Below are positions 1-8,584 of a stretch of 58,707 nt of DNA, in pieces. Position 1 is the stretch's first letter. Every line of letters begins with the position of its first letter. The notes below the pieces were generated by a model. The model saw only the letters and a list, made by a program, of their open reading frames with translations. It was not told the origin of the DNA and did not search any database. The position numbers were made by a program, and so were the translations under genes. Source of the DNA: Alphaproteobacteria bacterium (GTDB lineage Bacteria; Pseudomonadota; Alphaproteobacteria; Rs-D84); the NCBI GenBank assembly GCA_017427715.1, contig JAFRSF010000007.1, positions 1 to 58,707 on the forward strand, read 5' to 3'.

Positions 1-449
1 GCTCTGGTTATGCTTATCATTTTACGGTTATGAAATTCACCAAGATAATTACGAAACATTGTTTCGGCTTTTGCTTGGCTTTTTGGACGGGTATATACCT
101 TAACATGCCGTGGAAAATATTGGGTGTTAAAGAATTGTTTTAATGTCATATCCCGCAACGCCTCATTACGTTCTTGCGCTGGGTCATTACCTTTATCTGC
201 TTCCGTTCGCAATTCGCGCGCTTTCATTCTGGCTTCAACCAATTTAGTCACACCAACACGACCAATCTTTACACGTTTTGGCACACCCAATACCTTGGCA
301 TAGAAGTAATATGTTTTTGTTCCACCATATGTGGCAATCAAACACAAACCCGCCTGTCCAGTGTCATAATAAGTAACAGGACGTTTATCGGCAGGCGTTG
401 GCAAATTCGCCAACCCTTTTTCAGTAAAATTTATATGATTATTAGACAT
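1..449 (-). CDS. Tyrosine-recombinase integrase, N-terminal part (runs off the window)
   Basis: Reading the minus strand from ATG at 449 gives 149 open codons that leave the window without a stop. The first ~85 residues have the look of the arm-DNA-binding domain of P4/CP4-type integrases: a start such as FTEKGLANLPTPADKRP, then a Y-D-T-G core, G-G-x-K-x-Y-Y-F-Y and K-x-G-R-x-G, followed by E-A-R-x-K-A-R-E-L. Residues ~100-149 start the SAM-like core-binding domain. The catalytic domain lies outside the window. Such integrases insert elements at tRNA or tmRNA genes. Its neighbour at 456-1034 ends seven bases upstream, so the two are probably co-transcribed. Assignment to the family is secure; whether the gene is intact cannot be seen. 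Confidence 0.85.
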   Translation of the reverse strand, partial: MSNNHINFTEKGLANLPTPADKRPVTYYDTGQAGLCLIATYGGTKTYYFYAKVLGVPKRVKIGRVGVTKLVEARMKARELRTEADKGNDPAQERNEALRDMTLKQFFNTQYFPRHVKVYTRPKSQAKAETMFRNYLGEFHNRKMISITR

Positions 450-455
450 CGTAAG

Positions 456-1034
456 TCACTCCTGTAGCAATTGAGAATCAAGTACTTTTTTCATCAACAT
501 CATACACAAAAGCATCCCTTCTTTTTCAGAAATTAAATCTTTTAAATAAATCTGTTTTTGGGTATCATCAGGGAACTTAATATCCATGTATGTCATTGTT
601 CGTTTCTTTTCGTTCCATACACGAAATTTTATACTTTCTTTGTTTTTATATGTTTCTAAAAACTTCTGTACTGAAGAATTCTTCGGTTTATCCCAACAAA
701 CCAAATCATTTGTTATGTACACATCATTCCATGAAACAAAAAAGGGGAAATGAGATAAGACATTCCTAATAAAAGAAAAATATTTTTCTGCCAACAGCGC
801 TTCTTCTGGTGGGCGGCTATTTTTAAGGAATTGTATATATAATTTTATTGGTTCGTATTTAGATAATTCTGTATAAGTTTCAAAACAAATTTTGAGTTTC
901 ATCAATCTCTGTTCAGGACTCAATTCCCAAAAAGAATCATTTAAAAATTCATCAAAAATTGTAAAAAAACGCTTATAACCCAAATTCAAAATTTGTAATT
1001 CTGTTTGGTTTGGCTTTATACAATCCTTTTTCAT
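456..1034 (-). CDS. HEPN-like protein beside the integrase
   Basis: A 192-residue acidic/aromatic protein with no signal peptide or membrane segment. The segment around residues 85-100 reads FSFIRNVLSHFPFF, which contains R90-N-x3-H95, the R-x4-6-H pattern (with a polar residue after R) that marks HEPN ribonuclease domains. The rest is predominantly helical, as expected for HEPN. HEPN proteins act as RNases in toxin-antitoxin, abortive infection and CRISPR systems, or as inactive scaffolds. It sits directly upstream of the integrase with a 6-bp gap, so it is probably accessory cargo. Three copies of TTTGCTACC on the plus strand overlap its start region. The HEPN reading rests on one motif plus helicity, so it is tentative; otherwise it is a hypothetical protein. 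Confidence 0.6.
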   Translation of the reverse strand: MKKDCIKPNQTELQILNLGYKRFFTIFDEFLNDSFWELSPEQRLMKLKICFETYTELSKYEPIKLYIQFLKNSRPPEEALLAEKYFSFIRNVLSHFPFFVSWNDVYITNDLVCWDKPKNSSVQKFLETYKNKESIKFRVWNEKKRTMTYMDIKFPDDTQKQIYLKDLISEKEGMLLCMMLMKKVLDSQLLQE

Positions 1035-1073
1035 TTTGCTACCTATTTGCTACCAATGGCATTTTTTGCTACC
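1035..1073. repeat. Three direct TTTGCTACC repeats upstream of the integrase-linked gene
   Basis: TTTGCTACC occurs at 1035-1043, 1046-1054 and 1065-1073 (spacings 11 and 19 bp). The cluster covers the translation start and ribosome-binding region of the minus-strand gene starting at 1034. It could be an operator for a repressor or arm-type binding sites for the nearby integrase. No function is shown directly. Confidence 0.5.
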
Positions 1074-1333
1074 AATTTTTGTTATTCTTGATTAATCGAT
1101 TTGTAGCACATAACCCGCAGAATATCAAGCAAAAATTAAAAATATTAAATTTTGTTAAAACCGCCAAAAAAGCACTGTTAATCCGTATGTCAGTAGCTAA
1201 AAATGGTGAATTTATTAATTTTTTCCTGACTCTTGCTGATTTGATACAATTTCTATCTGGATACACTGCATAAGATCAGAAATACTTTTACCCAAGCTAA
1301 GTAAATCTAAGGCATCTCTTGTTCGATTAATGT

Positions 1334-2494
1334 TTACACACACAAGCCACTATTTACAATACCGCCTTTCGGGGCGGTTTTATTGTTTCTGATATACTGC
1401 ATATACGCAGATGTGTATTTTTCCGCCTGTGCGACATTTACAACGTCTTGACGGTCATCTATGTTAAGATACCGTTTAATGTTGTTCCAAACACGTGCGA
1501 ACCCTTCGTTTTGTGCCGCCTGCGCCATACGTGAATACATCATCATATTGTCTAACCAGAAGTGCGATAATTCGTGTGGCAGGGTGGTTTCATTTGCACC
1601 TGTTCCCAATTCTATGGTCTTTCTTAATGGATTCCACGCACCGATTGTTTTTTGATTATAAACACTTGTCTTTTCTTTTGATGTTGTCTTGACTTCTTGC
1701 CATTTCTTCGCTATACTTAACTTAGATTTAGCAGATGTGGCAGTATCTAGACTGCTCTTGAACACATCTGCTAGATTTTTTTCTATCTCGACTTCATGTA
1801 AATAAAATCTGTTTTTATCCTTAGTCTTTTTTACTATAACTTCACATACATAACGTTCCCCATTTATTGTAATTGGGGCAATAAATGACACAGAATCATA
1901 ATTCCTATCTTTCCATTTGGTTTGTTCATCAAATATCAAACCGTTTTTAATAACTTCTGGAACTGCCTGAAATGCTGCTGCTTTTTCTTTGCCTACACCA
2001 TGGGCTATACTTGTTTGAATAGCCCTTTCATCCAATAAAATAGTTCCAACACCATCACGTTCAACTTGATTATTATAGTTTTCTTTATAGTAATTATTGA
2101 CTTTTTCTGTTAGTTTTGTGCCGTCTTTTTGGAATTCTTGACCTGTTAATGTTGATACAGGTTCCATTACTAAAACTTGTTCTATGATTTGTATTATGTT
2201 TGCTAATTCTGGGTTAATGTCCTGATTGAAAAATTCGTCTGGGATTTCTTCAAAGTCAATGTCTGAATCCATAAGCTCAGGATTGTTTTGATTCCATATT
2301 TTCTGTGCTTCGGACAGTATCTTTTCGTTGGACATACCTGTTGTGTCAATGTTGTTTTGAGCAAGATATGTTTGTGCTTGCAGAAGTTTGTCTTGGGTTG
2401 CACCCTGTTGTTCTTTTTCTGCACGTATGCTGTTTTTTTGCCAGTTCTTTAATGCTGTTTCATCGTCTGCTGAATATACATCTTTTGTTTGCAA
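1334..2494 (-). CDS. Truncated phage polyvalent-protein fragment with a zincin HELSH motif
   Basis: 386 residues. Residues ~110-260 resemble the LPD/PBECR-type domains of very large phage and conjugative polyvalent proteins (the segment CEVIVKKTKDKNRFYLHEVEI-like, a RelE/barnase-like fold family). Residues 307-311 are HELSH, followed by F-W-L-D-N, a zincin metallopeptidase motif of the HExxH type that is also common in such polyproteins. Members of this family are normally several thousand residues long. Here the frame stays open upstream of the first ATG until a TAG near 2562 without another good start, and no convincing ribosome site precedes the ATG at 2494. The C-terminus ends in a short hairpin-derived tail (TAPKGG). 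It is best seen as a decayed fragment of an integrated element that includes the adjacent integrase. Confidence 0.55.
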   Translation of the reverse strand: MQTKDVYSADDETALKNWQKNSIRAEKEQQGATQDKLLQAQTYLAQNNIDTTGMSNEKILSEAQKIWNQNNPELMDSDIDFEEIPDEFFNQDINPELANIIQIIEQVLVMEPVSTLTGQEFQKDGTKLTEKVNNYYKENYNNQVERDGVGTILLDERAIQTSIAHGVGKEKAAAFQAVPEVIKNGLIFDEQTKWKDRNYDSVSFIAPITINGERYVCEVIVKKTKDKNRFYLHEVEIEKNLADVFKSSLDTATSAKSKLSIAKKWQEVKTTSKEKTSVYNQKTIGAWNPLRKTIELGTGANETTLPHELSHFWLDNMMMYSRMAQAAQNEGFARVWNNIKRYLNIDDRQDVVNVAQAEKYTSAYMQYIRNNKTAPKGGIVNSGLCV

Positions 2495-2594
2495 ATCACG
2501 TTCAAACAGGTCAATAAAGCCATTTATATCATAGACGATTTGAGAAGCAACCTATAACATTCGGTACGTTCTATTGCTGTATGTTTTCTACAAT

Positions 2595-3977
2595 CTATAG
2601 TTGTATTTCTTTATCAATTTTTATGGCTTTTACAAACATTTCATCGTGTGAAACCAACAATATTGCACCACAATACTGATTTAATGCATCTTCTAGTATT
2701 GATATGCTTTTGATTTCAAGGTTATTTGTCGGTTCATCTAATATCAATAAATCTGGTTGTTCAGGACTACCCAATGCAGCCGCCAATGTCGCCTTTAATA
2801 ATTCACCACCAGATAACACCCCTGCCCTTTTTAGCGATAAATCACCACGAAACCCAAAATTAGCAGCAATCGCATGGGCATCATGTTTAAGGCAACCTGA
2901 TATGTCCATTATATTTTCAACTATGGTTTTATTTTTATCAAGCAATGATAAATCTTGATTCAAATATGTGATTTTACCAAATGTTTTAATTGTTCCTGAT
3001 AATGGTTTTAATTCATTACATATAATTTTTAACAATGTTGTTTTTCCAGAACCATTTTTTCCAACAATACGAACACGTTGTCCACCATACATAGTAAAAT
3101 TGAATTTATCAAAAATCTTTTTATTCTTGTACGCAAAACACAAATCAGATATTTGCACCAATTCTTTACTGTAGAAAGGTTTGTTTGGCATCGGGATTTT
3201 AATAGTTTCATTTCGCATTTGTTCAGATAAAGATTTTTGTAATGATATTTGTTCGTTTAATTTTTTCTGAATGATAGCCCGTTTTTTTGCCTCTGTTTCT
3301 GCGCTTTTACCCTTTAATGCATTTTGTTCCAGCCGGCTGCGTTTTGCATTACCAATTTCTTTATGTTGTTTTGCTTCATGATGTTGTCGAGTATTTTGGG
3401 CAATATTCATAGTATTATTCAATCTCGCAATAGATTTTTGTGTATCAGTATACTTGGAATAAATATTGTCTGATTCAATTTGCTTTTGTTCCAGATAGAA
3501 ATCATAATTGCCACCATATACTTTCAATTTGCCATTTTGTAATTCTATTATTTTATCCATCTGTTGCAAAAGTTCCCTGTCGTGCGAAACAATTACTATT
3601 CCATTTGGATATGAATTTAATTGATTAAAAAATATTTGTTTGGCATCTGTATCCAAGTTATTAGTCGGTTCATCCAATAACAAAATATCACATCCAGATT
3701 CAAAAGCCCGCATCAGAGCAAACATTTGTTGTTCTCCACCACTTTTAGAATCTGACAGATTTATTTGATTCAACATATATACACTGGCATTTCTGCTGAC
3801 AGTACCAGAATCAGGCAATAAATCACCAGCCAACAATTTTAACAATGTTGTTTTGCCAGAACCGTTATCGCCAATAATTGCAACATGGTCACTGTCGTTA
3901 AAAGTAACAGAAACACCGTCCAACAAATTATTGCCGTCATAACCAAAAAATACATTTGATAAAGAAACTAAAGTCAT
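2595..3977 (-). CDS. ABC-F ATPase of the ribosome-protection type
   Basis: 460 residues with two ABC ATPase domains and no membrane segment. Domain 1: Walker A GDNGSGKT at 36-43, signature SGGEQ at 79-83, Walker B DILLLDEP at ~97-104. Domain 2: GKNGSGKTT, LSGGELLKA and DLLILDEPTNN. Between them is a ~90-residue charged linker. The Q-loop of domain 1 is followed almost at once by the signature, so its helical subdomain is shortened, as in antibiotic-resistance ABC-F proteins of the Vga/Msr/Lsa kind. These proteins enter the E site and dislodge ribosome-targeting drugs. Start chosen at 3977 because AGAGG lies seven bases upstream; a longer frame from 4013 lacks this. Neighbouring phosphotransferase and ABC exporter fit a resistance island. 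The drug spectrum cannot be read from sequence. Confidence 0.85.
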   Translation of the reverse strand: MTLVSLSNVFFGYDGNNLLDGVSVTFNDSDHVAIIGDNGSGKTTLLKLLAGDLLPDSGTVSRNASVYMLNQINLSDSKSGGEQQMFALMRAFESGCDILLLDEPTNNLDTDAKQIFFNQLNSYPNGIVIVSHDRELLQQMDKIIELQNGKLKVYGGNYDFYLEQKQIESDNIYSKYTDTQKSIARLNNTMNIAQNTRQHHEAKQHKEIGNAKRSRLEQNALKGKSAETEAKKRAIIQKKLNEQISLQKSLSEQMRNETIKIPMPNKPFYSKELVQISDLCFAYKNKKIFDKFNFTMYGGQRVRIVGKNGSGKTTLLKIICNELKPLSGTIKTFGKITYLNQDLSLLDKNKTIVENIMDISGCLKHDAHAIAANFGFRGDLSLKRAGVLSGGELLKATLAAALGSPEQPDLLILDEPTNNLEIKSISILEDALNQYCGAILLVSHDEMFVKAIKIDKEIQL

Positions 3978-4169
3978 AATAAAACCTCTGCTATTGCAAT
4001 TAAACAAACACATGTTACTATGTGTGATTTATAAAAATTACAATATTACATACGCATTGGTTTTATCCTTTTTTCAGATTAGATGCCTGCAATTATATTA
4101 CAATTATTTGTAAAATCAATCAAAATCTATCTGCTTTGACAATCTGTTCAATACAATATACGAACCAAT

Positions 4170-5033
4170 TTATAAAATACCCAATAGTTTATTAATATTT
4201 TTTTCTGGGCTATTGTTATATTTTATGTCTTTACCGATATTACTAAGGAAATTAACAACCGCTTGGAATTTTTGACGTTCAGGTAAATATATATCACTAT
4301 TGTCACCATAACCATCCAGAAAATCTTTTGCACCATCACCATAATAATAATGCATATCTCGCGATGGTTCTGCAAAATGTGCGGCCCCAAAATCTATCAA
4401 TCCAATAATCTTGTTCTTTTCTGTATCAAACATTAGATTTCCAAAATGTAAATCCGCATGAACAACGACATTTGTCACAGGATAATGAGTTGATAAATAT
4501 TCATACCTGTCACAAATTGCATTTATAAGTTTTATATCCGCTTCAGAAAAACATTTCTGAACATCTGTTGAAAAATATTTGTGAAAAGCAGATATAGAAT
4601 CTTTGTAATCAGCAACAAATAAAACACTTTCTTTATCTGTGATTTTAACACCATGTAATTCGCGTGCAATTTTTCCAAGTTGTCGTAAAATGTCAGATTT
4701 TGTTTCTGGGTCAAAAGAATCATGTAATTCTTGGGAATATGTAATACCAGGTACCAATGTTTCGCCGATAATTATGCCGCGTTCCGATTCTTTATTGTAA
4801 AGTACTCTTGGTATTTCAAAAGATAATTTGTTTTCCAATTGTTTTAATAAAAAGATTTCTTTTTTGATATTATTGCGCTTTTCGTGATGTTCAATTGGTA
4901 TCTTGAAAACAATATTATCATTCACCAAACATGCAACACCGTACAAACCCTTGCCCAGAATCTCGAAATTATCAATTTGTATCTCTGTGAAAGTTTCTTT
5001 GATGATATTTAAATATTCTTGTTCATTAATCAT
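4170..5033 (-). CDS. Aminoglycoside/macrolide-type phosphotransferase (APH fold)
   Basis: 287 residues with the protein-kinase-like APH fold. Visible motifs are the N-terminal G-K-G-L-Y-G-V nucleotide loop and V-F-K-I-P lysine, the catalytic VVVHADLHFGNLMF (Brenner-type HxDxxxxN), and the metal-binding IDFGAAH. Enzymes of this family phosphorylate aminoglycosides, macrolides or small metabolites with ATP or GTP. The start is the ATG at 5033; the upstream in-frame TTG at 5069 is a poor alternative. It is encoded next to an ABC-F protein and divergent from an ABC exporter, which supports a detoxification role. The substrate is not predictable, and a metabolic kinase (choline or fructosamine kinase-like) remains possible. 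Confidence 0.8.
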   Translation of the reverse strand: MINEQEYLNIIKETFTEIQIDNFEILGKGLYGVACLVNDNIVFKIPIEHHEKRNNIKKEIFLLKQLENKLSFEIPRVLYNKESERGIIIGETLVPGITYSQELHDSFDPETKSDILRQLGKIARELHGVKITDKESVLFVADYKDSISAFHKYFSTDVQKCFSEADIKLINAICDRYEYLSTHYPVTNVVVHADLHFGNLMFDTEKNKIIGLIDFGAAHFAEPSRDMHYYYGDGAKDFLDGYGDNSDIYLPERQKFQAVVNFLSNIGKDIKYNNSPEKNINKLLGIL

Positions 5034-5232
5034 ACTGGTAACATTAAACCACACTTTGAAAAAAGACAACTAAAAAAAACAAAAATCGACTACCAATTCC
5101 GTTATGCGATAATTATACTGATAAAATCGCAAAAATCAAGTAGTTTATTTTATAAAACACAGGAAAATTCGGATATTTTTATATTTCATGATGATATTAT
5201 TTTCGGTGTGAATTGATAAACAAGGGTATATC

Positions 5233-6999
5233 ATGGACATCAAACTGGACGCATTTCCTAAAACTTGGTATGGTTTTTATTGGTTGGTTATCAAGCATTT
5301 TCCATGGTTCTTAGGTGCAATGTTTTTGTTTGCAGTACTGGATAATATCACTATTTTGGCGATTGAACCGTATGTTTCTAAGTGGCAATTGAATATTCTG
5401 GAAAACACAATAAATACTGATTGGCCACAATTCTATTATTTTTTAGGTCTGATATGCTTGTATTATGTATGGTTGTTGACTATACAAATCATTCCCAGAT
5501 TTTTACGTGGCATATATTCGCGTAAATTACATCGGTATTTAAATTTCTTGTTATATTATCGTGTTTATAATAACGATATATCTTTCTTTATAGATACACC
5601 ACCAGCAACGATAAATCAGTATACCGGCAAATTAAGTAATTCTTTTGAAGTTTTGACTATAGATTTCTGGGGCGATGTTGTTGGAACAACACTTGGTTTA
5701 ATAACGGTATGTATTGCAATGACTATATTAAACTGGCGGTTTTTAGTAGTTGTTATAATATATGCGATTATCAAAATAATATGGCAAATGTTAAGCCAAA
5801 AGAAAATAACAAAGCATGCTGTTATTGTTCAAGATGAAGCGGCGCGCTATTATGGTAGACGTGGAGACAGTTTATCACACGCATTAATTGCAAAATTATT
5901 TGCAAACACAGAATATGAAAATCAAGTTATTTACAATGGTGCAGGAAAACTGATAACACTGGAACGCAAAAATGCCTTTTTGGTGCGATTTAGATGGGTA
6001 CCAACCAGTATTATGTGGCGCGTGGTATCTGTAATTTTACTGATAATGTGTTTCATGTTCGTCAAAGATGGTTCTTTAACGATAGCAGATTCTGTACTTG
6101 TACTGACTGCAACTGCACGTATAAATAATGCCCTTGGCAGATGGAATGAAACATTTGCAAAATATAATAAAACCAAAGCAGAAACTGACAAAGCATATAA
6201 AACTGTGGTCAAAGAACGAACAATAACAGATAAGCCACGTGCGAAAATATTTCGCAGTAAAAAACCCGATATCGTATTTGAAGACGTCAGTTTTGGTTAT
6301 GGTGATAAAAATATATTAAAACATTTATCTTTGCGTGTCGCACCAAAAGAAAAAGTTGGTATTGTTGGTCTATCTGGTGCAGGAAAAACTACATTATGTA
6401 ATTTACTGATGCGCATGTATGATGTGGGATCTGGTTCTATCAAGATTGCAGGAATGGATATACGCGATATCAAACAAGAATCTTTGTTAAAAAATATTTC
6501 TTATGTCCCCCAGGACACAGAATTATTTAATCGCACTGTGATGGATAATATTAAATACGCCAAACCACACACATCAGATTCCGCTGTTATCAAGGCATCC
6601 AAAGCGGCACACATACACGAAAAAATATCAAAATTACCTAATGGATATAAAACATTGGTTGGCAATAATGGTTACAAGTTTTCTGGCGGTGAAAGGCAAC
6701 GTTTATCTATCGCACGTGCTTTGTTAAAAGATGCACCAATTATCATTTTAGACGAAGCAACATCTGCGATGGATTCTCAAAATGAATTAGCAATTCAAAA
6801 ATCTCTGCAGGCAGCTTTGCACGGCAAAACCGCGTTAGTAATCGCACATCGATTGTCTACATTACGTAATATGGATAAAATCATTGTCTTAAAAAACGGT
6901 CAAATTGTAGAAACTGGTTCGCATAAACAATTACTGCGCAACAAGAATGGCATTTACAAAAAATTGTGGAATACACAAACTGGTGGATTCATCGCATAA
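5233..6999 (+). CDS. ABC exporter, fused transmembrane and ATPase domains
   Basis: 588 residues. The first ~310 residues hold about six hydrophobic segments of a type IV ABC exporter membrane domain. Residues ~345-588 are the nucleotide-binding domain with GLSGAGKTTL (Walker A), YVPQDTELF (Q-loop), FSGGERQRLSIARALL (signature), IIILDEATSAMD (Walker B) and IAHRLS (H-switch). All catalytic residues are present, so it should be an active half-transporter that works as a dimer. Members export lipids, peptides or drugs. It is divergent from the phosphotransferase. AAGGGTATATC before the ATG is the ribosome site. The substrate is unknown; the island context suggests drug efflux, but lipid export cannot be excluded. 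Confidence 0.85.
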   Translation: MDIKLDAFPKTWYGFYWLVIKHFPWFLGAMFLFAVLDNITILAIEPYVSKWQLNILENTINTDWPQFYYFLGLICLYYVWLLTIQIIPRFLRGIYSRKLHRYLNFLLYYRVYNNDISFFIDTPPATINQYTGKLSNSFEVLTIDFWGDVVGTTLGLITVCIAMTILNWRFLVVVIIYAIIKIIWQMLSQKKITKHAVIVQDEAARYYGRRGDSLSHALIAKLFANTEYENQVIYNGAGKLITLERKNAFLVRFRWVPTSIMWRVVSVILLIMCFMFVKDGSLTIADSVLVLTATARINNALGRWNETFAKYNKTKAETDKAYKTVVKERTITDKPRAKIFRSKKPDIVFEDVSFGYGDKNILKHLSLRVAPKEKVGIVGLSGAGKTTLCNLLMRMYDVGSGSIKIAGMDIRDIKQESLLKNISYVPQDTELFNRTVMDNIKYAKPHTSDSAVIKASKAAHIHEKISKLPNGYKTLVGNNGYKFSGGERQRLSIARALLKDAPIIILDEATSAMDSQNELAIQKSLQAALHGKTALVIAHRLSTLRNMDKIIVLKNGQIVETGSHKQLLRNKNGIYKKLWNTQTGGFIA

Positions 7000-7106
7000 A
7001 CAAAAAAATACAAACTATATCTACAAAACATCTATTTATAACTTTGTTTTTTACAATCCGTTAAACACTACATGATGTCGCTAGATAGGAAAACAAACTG
7101 TTGGTT

Positions 7107-7140
7107 GTTGATTGATTTTATTTTATAAATCAACTATTAT
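7107..7140 (+). promoter_or_regulatory. Promoter and inverted-repeat operator of the HTH gene
   Basis: TTGATT (7112-7117) and TATTAT (7135-7140) are spaced by 17 bp. The inverted repeat GTTGATT (7107-7113) / AATCAAC (7128-7134) covers the -35 and spacer. A repressor binding here would block the promoter, which suggests autoregulation by the HTH protein encoded 44 bp downstream. Confidence 0.5.
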
Positions 7141-7183
7141 TAGAATACACAACAACAAACAAAGGGAACACAGGAGAAAAATC

Positions 7184-7411
7184 ATGACACATGAAGATGT
7201 ATGGCATGCCATAGAACAATTTGCAAATGAACATCATATGTCTTGTTCTGGTTTGGCAAAATGCAGCGGATTGGACCCAACAACATTTAATAAAAGCAAG
7301 CGCTGGTCTAAACAGGGGCAACCACGTTGGCCATCAACAAACAGCATATCAAAAATATTATCATCAACCGGTGCATCAATTACTGATTTTACAAAATACA
7401 TCCCTTCGTAA
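7184..7411 (+). CDS. Small HTH repressor, N-terminal domain only of the S24-repressor family
   Basis: 75 residues. The start at 7184 follows CAGGAG by seven bases; an upstream in-frame start at 7112 is less likely. The sequence is the helix-turn-helix domain found at the N-terminus of alphaproteobacterial LexA/CI-like repressors: a central L-A-K-C-S-G-L-D-P-T-T-F-N-K-S-K-R, then P-R-W-P-S-T and the helix I-S-K-I-L. In typical members (~200 residues) an S24 self-cleaving domain follows. Here the frame stops right after the HTH, so neither dimerisation nor RecA-stimulated cleavage could work in the usual way. It may be a free-standing, non-inducible regulator, or a truncation. An inverted repeat over its promoter suggests self-control. 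Confidence 0.75.
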   Translation: MTHEDVWHAIEQFANEHHMSCSGLAKCSGLDPTTFNKSKRWSKQGQPRWPSTNSISKILSSTGASITDFTKYIPS

Positions 7412-7624
7412 AACCAAGATAGATAAAAATATAATCACGATAAAATATATATGGTTTGTCTTAATTGAGACAAACCTAGATTTTTTTCAAAAAAATACAA
7501 TTTGCGAATCGCTTGACGATTATCACAACCACCTATACAAAAATAATTTTAGCCCAAAAAACAACGAATTACTATTAAAAATTACCCAAACACAAAATAC
7601 AAAAAATATTTTTTGACAAATTAC

Positions 7625-7653
7625 TTGACAAATCGTGTTTTGTGTATTACATT
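7625..7653 (+). promoter_or_regulatory. Promoter of the CU-rich-loop small RNA
   Basis: TTGACA (7625-7630), 17-bp spacer, TACATT (7648-7653). A second TTGACAAAT lies 12 bp upstream (7613-7621), making a direct repeat. A transcription start near 7660 would place the first hairpin at the very 5' end. Confidence 0.6.
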
Positions 7654-7659
7654 ATAACT

Positions 7660-7840
7660 CGTCAAAGGAAGAATTCTTTCATTTGACCATAGGGCCCAGG
7701 GTTTTCAGACTCCCTCCTACATTCTCTCTCCTCTGGACTTTGGGCCCAAAATCAGTTTAGGATGCCTAATTTCTTTTTCTCCTTTCCTTCCTTTCAAAGG
7801 CATCCGAAAAAAATGCCGCTGGTAACAGCGGCGTTTTTTT
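7660..7840 (+). ncRNA. Candidate trans-acting small RNA with three hairpins and CU-rich loops
   Basis: No open reading frame fits this ~180-nt stretch, but it has a promoter and an intrinsic terminator. Hairpin 1: GTCAAA (7661-7666) with TTTGAC (7682-7687), extended by GGAAG/CTTTC. Hairpin 2: GGGCCCA (7692-7698) with TGGGCCC (7741-7747), whose 42-nt loop contains CTCCCTCCTAC and ATTCTCTCTCCTCTG. Hairpin 3: GGATGCCT (7760-7767) with AGGCATCC (7798-7805), with a 30-nt pyrimidine loop rich in TCCTTTCC. Terminator: GCCGCT (7815-7820) with AGCGGC (7827-7832) and a T run to 7840. Exposed anti-Shine-Dalgarno loops are a feature of several alphaproteobacterial regulatory RNAs that block ribosome sites. 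It is not recognised as a named family. Confidence 0.7.
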
Positions 7841-8001
7841 ATTTGCTATAACACAAGATTAGGCGCAAACCTAAATGATATATCTTTTTAATGTTGGTTA
7901 ATGATACACAAACCAAATATTTGAATCTTTATCTTGATTTTGCACTAAACGATGGTACTATTGGTGCAGCCAGAGAATTCTGAATAAAAAAAGAGACACA
8001 G

Positions 8002-8523
8002 ATGTTTTTTTCAGAAGCAGTATATTTAATAAAGAATAATGTAGATTTGAATAGTGTGATTACGAACACAAATGAAACTCTATCATGGGGAGATATGTAT
8101 TGGTATAAACTGGAAGATATGCGCGAAATGGTATCTTGTGACGTTTACATCAAAATTAACAAAACAGATTGTCCAAAAGCAATCAGAGATAACATATCGC
8201 TTGATATAAAAGAATTTAAAAGCAAACAAAAACAATGTAGAATGAATTATGTTATATACACTAACAAACAAAATTGGTTTCCAAGTAATTCAGAAATCGT
8301 AGAAAATACACCACAATATTTTATGTTGAAATTCCCATTAAAAAACGTAAGTAAAAACAAGTTAAATGATAAATGTGAGGAAATGCTCTACAAATTAGCA
8401 CTATCTTGCACAGAATGCCGTGAAAAGGAATGGAAAAACAGAAATGAAGCTCAGTGGCAAAAGCTGCACGACAGAAGAGCCAAATTACTAAATCGTGTTA
8501 AAGGGAACGAGCAAAATCATTAA
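8002..8523 (+). CDS. Hypothetical protein
   Basis: 173 residues, charged and soluble, no signal peptide. I do not recognise a family. The N-terminal half contains S-W-G-D-M-Y-W-Y and a likely beta-rich core; the last ~40 residues are strongly basic and helical (K-E-W-K-N-R-N-E-A-Q-W-Q-K-L). GAGACACAG precedes the ATG. It stands alone between the small RNA and a terminator at 8533, so it is probably monocistronic. No function is proposed. Confidence 0.6.
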   Translation: MFFSEAVYLIKNNVDLNSVITNTNETLSWGDMYWYKLEDMREMVSCDVYIKINKTDCPKAIRDNISLDIKEFKSKQKQCRMNYVIYTNKQNWFPSNSEIVENTPQYFMLKFPLKNVSKNKLNDKCEEMLYKLALSCTECREKEWKNRNEAQWQKLHDRRAKLLNRVKGNEQNH

Positions 8524-8532
8524 ACCAATATA

Positions 8533-8562
8533 AAACCCTGATAATGTCAGGGTTTTTCTTTT
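8533..8562 (+). terminator. Intrinsic terminator after the 8002-8523 gene
   Basis: AACCCTGA and TCAGGGTT form an 8-bp stem with a five-base loop, followed by TTTCTTTT. It stands between convergent genes. Confidence 0.8.
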
Positions 8563-8584
8563 GCTGGGTTTGCTTGTTTTTAGA

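Noticed and set aside
174..467. 97-residue plus-strand open frame
   Set aside because: It is the antisense of the integrase fragment on the minus strand, which has clear family motifs.
1069..1266. 65-residue minus-strand frame
   Set aside because: No ribosome site, no recognisable composition; it lies in AT-rich intergenic DNA and overlaps the TTTGCTACC repeats.
7221..7616. 131-residue plus-strand frame overlapping the HTH gene
   Set aside because: It is out of frame with the HTH gene, which has the ribosome site and family match; the remainder is AT-rich noise.
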